Of a DNA stretch of 64,000 nucleotides, positions 40,501 to 51,800 are shown in pieces. The stretch is from Charina bottae (lineage: Eukaryota; Chordata; Lepidosauria; Squamata; Charinaidae), in contig JALMGJ010000008.1 in NCBI GenBank assembly GCA_023362775.1, forward strand, positions 35,886,501 to 35,950,500, written 5' to 3'. A model generated the notes under the pieces. The model was not told the DNA's origin. It was given only the letters and a program-made list of their open reading frames with translations, and searched no databases. Numbering within the stretch: position 1 is the first letter of the stretch; each line of letters starts with the position of its first letter. The position numbers were made by a program, and so were the translations under genes.

Positions 40501-43500
40501 CTGGAACCAGAAAGCAATAAAACCCCATGGTCCCTTCTCTCAGTAGAGACTTTCTTCACATAATTAATACACGAAGGGGAAGTCTTTAATGTCTTTGCAT
40601 TCCAGTAGAGCTTAGAAAATGATGTTCCATTAAGGTATCTAACATTCTTATCACTTGCAGCATTTTTATTATCCATACCAAAGTTCTCTTTGAAAGTGTG
40701 CATGAGTTTGGAGGTGGGGCAAACTGTGTGTTAATGAGGGGTGGAGGACTAGAACCAATTTAACCCCAGCTGGTTTAACGAAGTAAAGTATTCTGTTTCT
40801 GGCAATTGAAACTCCAGCTTAGGCTTTTAGTACATGTCCTTTAGGTCTGGATTTGAGAATGTCCCTAAGGAGATTTCCATGCTCAGGGTCAATATGATCA
40901 CAAATGTGTTTGGGTCCTGTTGATTGATGTATGTGGTTGAACCTTCCTTCTGAGATGGATGGTTTTTAAAAATCTGCTCAGTTTTGTCTGCAATCCAGAT
41001 TCAAATAATGTTTCAGAAAACCGATTGTTTCATATTATTCCTGCATCCTTTGTCTTCATGTGATGGTAACCCCTAATGGGGAACCAATGCTAAGAACAAC
41101 AACAACAACAACAAAACACTAAGCTTCTTCTCAGGAATCAGTTTACTGGCTATTTACAGTGGTGCAATAAAACACCTCAGATTAGTATACATGTGTAAGT
41201 ATTGATATTTCTCTTTTGTCTGATGCTCCATGCTGCAGATGGCTGTCTTTATTGTAAACATCATACAGCCATCTACTGGGAAAATTCTATAATTGTACAG
41301 TCCCTTTTTTCCTATTTAGAATTAGCACAAATAAAGTTGAGAATATTTTATATGAAACCAAGCTCCCTGTTCTCCAAAAAACAAAAAACTAAATCAGATC
41401 CTATTATGAGAAAAAAAAAATATTAAGCACTATAAACATATGGGAAATGATTGGAATCTCAAAATTATATAAACCCACCTTCCCCAACCTGGTACCTCTC
41501 AGACATATTGGACACCAACTCTTTTCAGACACAGTCAGCATTATCAATTTTGGGAGATGTAGACCAACTTGGGCGTGGTGGCTCAGCGGGTAAGACGCCA
41601 GGCTTGTCGATCGGAAGATCGCAAGTTCGGAGATTCAAGACCCTAGCCCCACATGATGGAGTGAGCTCCCGCACTCGCCCCAGCTCTTGCCAACCTAGCA
41701 ATTCAAAAGCATGCAAATGCAAGTAGATAAATAGGTACCACTTCGGTGGGTAAGTAACAGCGTTCCACGTGCGTCATGTGCGGATCCAGAATTGGCCTTT
41801 ACAGCCACTTACGGATCCACTGTTAAAATTTTACCCTTGGAAGACAATCTTACTCGGCTACGAGTGATCGCCAATGATGATGCTGGCCACATGACCGTGG
41901 AAGCGTCTTTGGACAATGCTGGCTCTTCGGCTAACAAATGGAGGTGAGCACCGGCCCCTAGAGTTGGACACGACTGCACAAATGTGCGGGGGGAACCTTT
42001 ACCTCTACCTAGACCAACTTATCTGAATGGCATACGATGGGGGATGGTTGATATAAGCTAAACAAAATTAGTAACACTTACATAATTTCCCCTAAGTTTT
42101 TCTAGTATGTTGAGGAAATTATTCTGGAGGAAGATGATATTTACATGTCATTTTTGGCCTGCTTCTACTCATAGAGTATTTTGGCCATTAGGTTGCAAAA
42201 ATTCAAATGCTGAAAAGTATGAGGAAAGTATAAAAGTTTTTTTCAACCTGTGTAGCTTTGCTTGCTTTGTATAATTCTAGAAACAGATTTTAAGAACTTG
42301 CCCTTGTTAGCTTTGGCCAACTTCCCCAAATACAAAAGGACAGACTCCTTTTCCTTTTCCACCAAATTCTTTGAATGATACTCATAGAAATAGTTTTAAA
42401 TGCAATTCTCTAGGTCTAGATTTTATCAACCTTCCCAGCTATAATTCTAGAGTGCCTACAGTTTATCCAGCACTCTGAAAGACATCAACATGATCACCAC
42501 ATTACCCTGCTCATTGAGATAATATGAGAAGGCTCAACTCCAGTGGTTGAGCCTCCTCTATAGCTGCTCCAGTTCTGTCAAATGCACAAACCCTTCCTGA
42601 TTTGTGTGGAACGTCAGCATCCTGAAACTAAAAGTAGTAATCTAGACCAGTAAATTAAATTGGGCTGACAAATGAGTTATGTCCATCTATGGTGGCTTCA
42701 ACTATACATATTCATTTTAATCTTTTTAAGGATGGAGATAATGAATGGAATGAAGTTGTATTAAGCAATCAACCATAACTGTTCCCAAAATTCTCCCAGG
42801 CAAAACCCCAATGAATTAAATGATTTTTTGGACTCTCACTTTTATTATTTTTAGCTGATGTGAATAATTGTGGCCTTAGATAACCTGAATTGACTTAAGC
42901 CAGTCCTTTAAACCAGACTGCTGTGGACTGCAGGCATTCTATGCATGGAAAATATTATTCATTCATGGAAATAATAAATCCAACCAAGCTTCCATAAATG
43001 AAATGTATATTTGAAATGTACGTTGAGAGCATAGGTGACTATGCTCACAAAATGGCTGTCATGAGAGACACAAATAATCCATTTACCAGAAGGTATACCA
43101 AGCCCTTCTCCCTGGATACTCTCTGCCATCCTAGTGAGACTTTTGTGAGGCCCAAAGGCAATACTGCAAATAGATATGCTGCTACAGGCTAATGCTTTGG
43201 AACATGACAGCTCCCTATTTATTTTTTCATTTAAAAGAATCATTAAAAAATAATCAGACGAGATTGGGTGCCTAATGGGTATCAAGGGAGGTGTCTGGGG
43301 GTTTACTGGTGCCTGTAAGCACTGTGATGCAGTTTCATTTTCATTGGCTTGTTTAATATTTTATGTTTTATTATAACTTAACAATAAGAGTAATAATAAG
43401 AGTAACAATTGCAAACATTTTAGATTCATGTTGGTTTAACACTCTCCATTGCGGCATACAAGAGCTTCTTGCTTCCAGGGAGGTTAAGGCTGCAAGTATT

Positions 43501-44143
43501 AAGGCTTCCCCCGCTTGGATGCAAACAGCAGTGAGGTCTCTATATTTCTGCCCATAAATTTTTAATCATAGCCTCCTCCCTTCTGCCACTGATTGAGTTC
43601 CCTACCGCAGCTAATGGCATGTCTTGTAATATTCATCCATGTAAAATATGTATATGGATGCCATTTCTGATTTTGCAAAGGAAGCTCACATAAAGCGAGC
43701 TGTATGCCTTCCAAACTAGGGCAAATTTGTTCCATGTTTGATCACTGGGGTAATCAGAACATACAGGAGCCCTTCTCTCCATGATACAAGGTTGGTATAA
43801 TAGTCTGGATGGCATTTTGCCACCTGCCTCAAACTTAATCCAAATGAAACCCAGGATATAAATTTCCTTTGACTTCAATGGGAATGGGTATCTAAATGCA
43901 TGCCCTCTGGCTGGAATATATTCAAAGATGACATACCTTAAAAAGTCGACAGGTCAAACTACTAGAGGTGAATGAATTTTTAAACAAGAGGCATTCTGAC
44001 GGCCATAATTTAATATCTCCAAGTAATTACTTTATGAAATGATTCCATGAACTGGGCAGTTTTTTTCTGCCAGGAGTGAAATAGATAGTATATTGTAACT
44101 ATGCTGGAGGTACAGCCCCAGCCTATTTATTTTCTTCTTTCTT

Positions 44144-44202
<59 letters not shown>

Positions 44203-45783
44203 TTCGAATGAAATTCCTTTCCAACTATCTGTGGCTGATCTTTCAGAAAAAAATTAACAGGCAGGATTCAACCCAGAAGCCTCCTGCTTTGCACCCCAAC
44301 ATTTTTGCAGGGATCCTCTTGAAGTACAATATGGATGACAAATAGGAAAGTTGTTCAGACCAAATTATCTCTGTGGAGTCCTTGGTGCTCTCTGAGCCTT
44401 GTTGTTTTCTTGCAGATGTTTCATTGCCAGGCTAGGCAACATCTTCAGTGCGAAAAGGGAGTGGAACTTGCTCTCTGTTTATATACCCTGGCTTGTCCTG
44501 CCTGTGTTGGTGGGGGTGTTGTACTCTCCATGGTAGTTCCTTGATAGTTCAAGGAAGGATAGTTCAAGGATAATTCAATCAAGGAACTACCAAGGAGAGT
44601 ACAACACCCCCACCAACACAGGCAGGACAAGCCAGGGTATATAAACAGAGAGCAAGTCCCACTCCCTTTTCGCACTGAAGATGTTGCCTAGCCTGGCAAT
44701 GAAACGTCTGCAAGAAAACAACAAGGCTCAGAGAGCACCAAGGACTCCACAGTTCAACCCTGAGCTACAAATATTCTCTTCAAATTGTCTCTTTGCTCCT
44801 CCACTTTTCAGCAACAGATGATGTATCATTAAAAAAAAAAGCATTTGCCAACCTGAGTGCCCTCCAGATGTGTGGACTTTAACTCCCAGAGTTTCCCACC
44901 AGCATTCCATTGCTGAGAATTTTGGGAACTGAGGACTGTTATGATATATCATTTTCCTCTTAATTCCAATAAAAGAAAGCCAAACAATCCAATGCCGCCT
45001 ATCCAAGTCTCTTTACCAGGTTCTGAGCTGGCCAAAATCACACAGTATAATCCTCCTCAATAATATTTGTTACTAGATTTTATCGAAGAATTCAATGGAT
45101 GAATCAAAACCAAAGGCAGAGGTTTCTTTCCTTTGACCTTAGCTGATCTAGTTTCTTGAATTGTTCCAATTCACAAAAGGAAGGATTTCTAGAGAAATGC
45201 CAATGTGATATTATGGAATTACAGTTACTGTCTACAACAGCCATTGTCTTGGTGGCTTCTTCACATGAGGATCTTCACCAAAGACAAGTATCAGTGTAAG
45301 ACAAAGAGTTTTGCCCCAACAGTTTAATTTGTTCCATGGTGGATTGCCAGCTCTCTCCACCCTTAAGCTATTTCTTTTTACCTTATTGGTACTGGGTCTA
45401 TTAATAAATTCATTCTATACTTGACCTATGACTCATGGAGTAATTATATAGCAATCACCTTTCTTTATTATATGTATATTTCATCATTCCTCCAAGATGC
45501 AAAGAAACAGCTCACATGGTTCTCACTATATTCCTATCCACACAACAACTTTGTTAGGTAAATTGAACCAGTGGCTACCACTGCTGAAGTGGGATCTGAA
45601 TCTAGAGCTTTCTAGGCTTAACATAATGTTCTAATGATGATCCTATTTTGAACCTGTTTCCTGGAATGGATAAGGTATCTCTACTTTGGCTCACTTTTAA
45701 CTGTTGCAGCTGCTAATTAACAGAAATGGTTTTTCCATTCTGCAGCAATTTGGTAGCCAGTTGACTTTGATTATCAGAAACGG

Positions 45784-45815
<32 letters not shown>

Positions 45816-48800
45816 ATTTTAATATTTTCCATACCTGTTGGCTGGCATGTTCCTCCACTGTATCCTGGACAGCACTTCCACTCCAGTGAGGTCACTATCA
45901 TATGTTTGATCCTGTAAACTTGGTGGGTCCTTGACTGGGAACTGCAAGGTGATTTAGAAAGCAGACATTAGTGGGAGTCAGGGTGAATGGACATGATACA
46001 GTGGAGTCCTTGGTGCTCTCTGAGCTTGGTTGTTTGCTTGCAGATGTTTCGTTGCCCAACTAGGCAACATCTTCAGCGCTGAGGATGTTGCCTAGTTGGG
46101 CAACGAAACATCTGCAAGCAAACAACCAAGCTCAGAGAGCACCAAGGACTCCACAGCTCAACCCTGAGCTACAGATATTCTCTTCTATTGGGACATGATA
46201 CAGGATGATAGTTCTAAAGTATATTGATTGCATCTTGTGCAAGTTCACAAGTGAATGCTTTTTGACAGAATCACGGCATGTCAAAGCTAATAATAATTAA
46301 AATTTCAGGAGCACAAGTGAAAGGCATGTATTTAGGATGTATGATCATCTGCTTTGCCATGGAAGTTTTCAGTGATGTCTAAGAAACAAAAAATAATTCC
46401 CAGGAAAAAATAAGACATTGCAGAGCAATAAAAGTAGATGCTGACGTAAACCATGGAACTGGCATCACATTGTAAAAAAGAGTTGAATAAATTTTCACTT
46501 GATGCTCAGAGGAAATCAAGATAACTTCTAGGAAAAGAATCCTAGGGACAGAGGGTCAAAACAGAAAAGGCCCTGCTTCTGATCACTTCTTAAAGTACAG
46601 AGATCTAGTTATCACAAGAATGCAAAATTTAAAAAAAAGCAGGCATTCAACCTCTTAGAACCTAAATAGCAACTCAGCATTTTTGTGTATCTTATACAAA
46701 CTTTACAAACTTAGCATTTTACTAAATCAGCTATACAAATCAATATGTTTGAAAAGTCAGAGAGATTGCCCCCCAATCAAATGTACCTATCACAAGTTAT
46801 CTTTATGCATGTGCATGCATACATACACACTGTCCTAAGCTTTGCAAAAATAATGTCCAATCTATATTTCCAAAACTCATTTGGTCTTCAATACCATTTG
46901 TTAAAAACCTGTTCAGTTTCAGCATCTGTGATTGGATAAAAGGTTGGTTTTGAAGATCCTTCTGATAGCACTTCTAAATATCCTCATCTGCGACAGCATC
47001 ACCACCTAGTACACATTGGCAGCTGCTGAAGCCCCAGAACCCATCTGCTTTTTGACACACACCCTTTTTTTCCACTTAGAACCTCAAGATAGCATCTGGC
47101 AGCTGCAATTATCTGCCATTTTAATTTGCCATCATGCTCCATCATCAACCTGGGCACCTCCAGATGTATGGACAATTCTCAGATCAGGGAATTCTTCTTG
47201 AAGTCACCATGGGTGGGTAAGACTGGTGACTATGTCACCTTTTATGGAGCATACAGGAACAATACAGGCGCTTCCAGAAGAAGGGGACCAATTTTATAGG
47301 AAACTGTGATAATTACAGCATATTACAAAAATAGCTTGACATAAGGAGAGGATGATACACTAAAAAGCAAATTATATCAAATGTAATCTTATTTATAGTC
47401 CTTACATTTGAGGTTCCTATTTGAATTTTACTTACATCACTTACATTGAAGGCAGGGAGTGTAGTAGGCTAAGAGCAAAACTGAATAAGTATCCATTTTT
47501 AGAAGTTAAAATTATGCCTTCAGTCTCAGCATGACTATGAATAAGATGCAATGCAAATGTAGGTCATTAAGAGCATGAAATCTGGTTCCAAAATACTCAT
47601 GTCCACTCAAAGTTTCTGCTCAAGTGAATCCCTAGAAACCTTTCCAGGTTGCTAAAGTAACATCTAATTAGTGGGGAGATTTTTACAACCAAATTGCCTT
47701 CTGGGATTTGCTCACATTTACATCTTCTCTCTTATCATTGAGGTCTACTGAAGATGACTTTGGATTTTGCAGTCAAGCAACAACGTATGCTTAGGTGGCC
47801 ATGCACTTGGGATCTGCCCTGAAAACAGAGATTCCATCATCACAGGGTTCTAGATAATATGGATGATTCTAAATATACCCTGCACATTGAACAAAGAACC
47901 CAGTTTAGATTCCTCACTTAATACAGAAAGATCAAGGGTAGAGTTTTTTGACCAACAACGTGTGACCCTCATTTTTTTTCTCCATATAGTCTGGCTATAT
48001 GCAGAGGAGCAGTGCATAAAGAGGGCAGATTTATGTCCCTAGCTTGAAGAACAGATTATTGCAGTAAGAAGTGAAGGACGTCTTGGAAAGTAAAATGTTG
48101 GGGAAGGAATATTCAGGATTTTATCTGTTAGAAAGCAGTGAATAGATCTTATGCTAGTATGGAGGAGAGACTTTCAGGAATAGAGATGACATCTTCTGTT
48201 TTGAAGGCTTCTGTGTAGGACAAGGCTGAACAAGAGTTGCAAATATCTGCCTTGCTCCCTCCCTTAAGGTGTTTTATTTTTTTAAACATTCTTCCATCCA
48301 TCCATCCATCCATCCATCCATCCATCCATCCATTTATTTTTAAGAAATGAAGTTTACATGCGGTATAGCAAAAAAATCACTCTTGGCATTATATTTCTTT
48401 ACAAGAAGGCACCGTAACCATTCCTAGGAAAGGTATCCACTTCTCCCCCACCAAATAACAAAGGAGAAGATGTAGTGATAGAGTGGTAGAGAGAGCAAAC
48501 AGAAGGACAAATACTTTTGTACTTCCCCCCTCTCCCAAGTAAATTGTGAAAGTACCCATGAAATGTTCTCAACATTCCTAAACTGCTCATTGCACTCTGC
48601 CCTCCCCAGACCTTCGGTGGGGAGAGAGTTGAGTCCCATAAGTCAATTGGCGATCACTCGTAGCCGAGTAAGATTGTCTTCCAAAGGTAAAATTTTAACG
48701 GTGAATCCGTAAGTGGCTATAAAGGCCAATTCTGGATCCGCACAACCTCCCACAATGAGGGCATAGGTTTCCGGGTGGGAGACGGTCATGATGAGGGTTT

Positions 48801-51800
48801 GCCTGACGTGCCTTCCTTTTAGCTCTAAAAACCAAAGTGCTTTACCAGCAAGTTCGAACCAATCCCTCTGCAGCGCCATCAATCCAGCTTAAAGTCCCAT
48901 AAGTAACACTGTGTTCATTAACTTGATTTAATATCCTATTTATTTTTCCTTGGGGTATAGAATCTATCTGTTTAATTGTTCACTTTTCTTTGTCTCGCAT
49001 GGAATTTGTATCTTGTAAGAATTTGAACAACTATCATGAAACAAATTATTGCATGGTTAGGTGTAGAAAATGCTAATATTGGTTAAAGGAAGAATGTTAT
49101 GAATTCAAGGCACATTTTGATGCTAATAGTCATGTACTCAATACACTTCAGCGTTTCAGAAGGTTTTCCCTGATCGTCATTTAAATCTCTTTCACATATA
49201 TCCAGTTATCTAAGAATAAGAAATGTGTTTGGATTGCCATGGATTGTTAATCAATTGTCTTCAGCTCCTTACATGAATATCTCAGCTAAAACTAAGACTG
49301 TAGCCTGACCTGATTCAAAACAGAAATGGTTTTGGGAAAACAAATCCATGCATATTTCAAATGCTGAATGGCTATGTAATTAAATTTGCTGTTGATCTTG
49401 GATGAAGGGTATTTCAGGGACAGCAACAAAGATATGAACATTGAAATGGTTTTGAGTTTTATGAAAGGAGATGGACTACATTTTTAAAAATTGCTCCTAG
49501 ACTTCAATCATATGTTGTAGATATGCCAGCCTGCCACCTAGTGGAAAATGGGACAAACAGGTTTGAAGGTCCTGGAAAATCTGATCCATACGTTTGCAGA
49601 ATTAAAACAACCTTTCCAAAACTGGTCTCCTCTCGAAGTGTTACATTGCAACTCCTAGAATTCCCAGCTGAAGGTTGTGCTGGGTGAGCAATCTGGAGGT
49701 TTTAGTCTTTAAAACCTAGAAAGTATTAGATTGAGGAAAGCTGAATTAAAACACTGATAGTTGTGTTCATCTCAATAGGTATGGGATCTACCTAATGCTC
49801 TGGTGGGGCAGATAAATAACCATCTGCTTCCATTTCAGGAAATTCTCCAAGCAGAAGAAACAAGATTTTGATCTCAGTCCCCCTGATGTTGAAATCTTAA
49901 AAATCCATCATCCTAAAACATAGGTAGAGGTAGGCAAATCAGTTTGTTTCTAGACTTCTACAAGGTAGTCCTTGACTTACAACCACAATTGGGACTGGAA
50001 CTTTCATTGCTAAGTGAGGCAATTGTTAAGTGAGTCACGCCCAATTTTACGACCTTTTTTGTCATGGTCGTTAAGCGAATCTGTCTTCCCCCATTGACTT
50101 TGCTTGTTGGAAGCTGGTTCGGAAGGTTGCAAATGGCGATCATGTGACTCTGGCACACTGCAATGGTCGTAAGTGCAGGCCAGTTGCCAAGCGCCTGAAT
50201 TTTTATCATGTGACCACTGAGGCACTCGAGGCAGCAGCAGCCGCGACACACCCAGACACTACAGTCGACACACTAACGTGTCCCGACACACAGTTTGGAA
50301 AGCTGCAATGGTCGTAAGTGCAAGGATTGGTCACAAGTCACTTTTTTCAGTGCTGTCATAACTTCAAACAGTCGCCAAATGAACAATTGTAAGTTGAGGA
50401 CTACCTGTTATATGTTTTTATTCTTAAGTCTCTTCTGTCTCATTTTTGCTTTATCTTTTAATGTGTGAGAATTGTTACTTAAATGTATATCTCCTTTCAA
50501 AATGCCTTTTCTTTCAAAATATACTTTTTAAAAAACTTGATTTGAGAGTTGTCAAGGATTTGTCAAGGAACATTTAGGAAGTGCAAAAGCTCATAAATAA
50601 CTAGCTTCCTGAATGAATAACAAAAGCTTACGAATAACAAAATTGGCAGTTCATATCTGTATTCACAAAGATCAACTACCAAAGCATCCTTAATCATGAG
50701 TTGCCGATATGTAGCCTGGGTACCACAAATAACCTAGACAGCAAAAATTATATCACTTTTGAACACAGATAAGATGAACTCCCCTCTGTTTTGTTTAGAT
50801 CTGACTTGATATTTACAAGCTTTCTTAGTCCAGAAAAGCTTGTCAGTTTAGATTAGTGTTCAGGAGCTGGATGAAAAATAGATGAAATTCTGAGGAGCTG
50901 AAAACTCATTTACTATGGATGCCTGCAAAATCTCATTGCATTTGTTAACCAGCCATTCCAAAGGCTAGCCATACACAATTGTGTCTTAGTCCAATGGCAG
51001 AACCAGAAGAGAATTCAGTCTTGTTTGAAAGCAGACTTCACTTATATAGATGTTACATAATGTAATAGTGTTACATAACTTCATGCTTGAATTACCTTTT
51101 CTAACACGCATGTATTCACAGACATGCTGGTTTGCCACACCGAAATGTGGGCAGCAGTTTGTGGGGTCAAGAGCAATAAACACATACGATAAAAGCTGAA
51201 AGGTTTATTAAGCAAAGCATAGCAAAACTTTAGCTGCAAAGCACAATTTAAACAGGAAATACCCATTGACAAGGCAAGAAAACAGCACATGGCAATATTC
51301 AATAGAGGAAGGTAAATACAGACAAAATCTTACATCCATTTAATACTTCATTTAGCTTAGTTCATTCTCTTTGTCAAAGACAGCCATGGATGTCCCTCAT
51401 ATTATTCTGGCTAGTTTTTACCACCTTTCATAGGTAGGTCTAACCTAAGGTTTGTCTCTTGGGGCGATTGACAGGATATATACCTTTCCCTCTTAACAAA
51501 TCAGATTTCTTCCCAAACACTGGCCGATGTGCCACAGACGTTCCACAGATAAAGAGTGTACATGGATAGATAAAGAAAATCTGCCTGACCATGACAGTCT
51601 AACTTCCTGTACCAGTTGGCTAACCTTATGATTAACGGTTTAAGATCGTGTTATATTGATATCATTGATTATGGTCCAGACATAGAAGCTCACATCAGGC
51701 TATGCTGATATTACTTTCCAAGAAATCAAAGGCATAAGAAGTAAGAGTAATCCATCAACTACTGATTTATAGCCCAGAGCTTTCCAAACTTTTCATGTTG

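Larger units (their letters stand above)
30826..45834 (-). other. MMRN1 intron after the EMI domain (about 15 kb)
   Basis: Bounded by donor GTATGG and acceptor CTTTTAG. Contents include (CT)n(GT)n and (TAAAA)n tracts, a 5'-truncated SINE (32524-32827), a 149-bp direct duplication (33386-33534 and 35546-35694), a MIR-like SINE with a nested hAT (36285-36900), an L2-like RT relic (39440-40055), a chimeric SINE (41571-42010) and a fold-back element (44373-44780). No coding exon is needed here, because the flanking exons join in phase. Confidence 0.8.
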
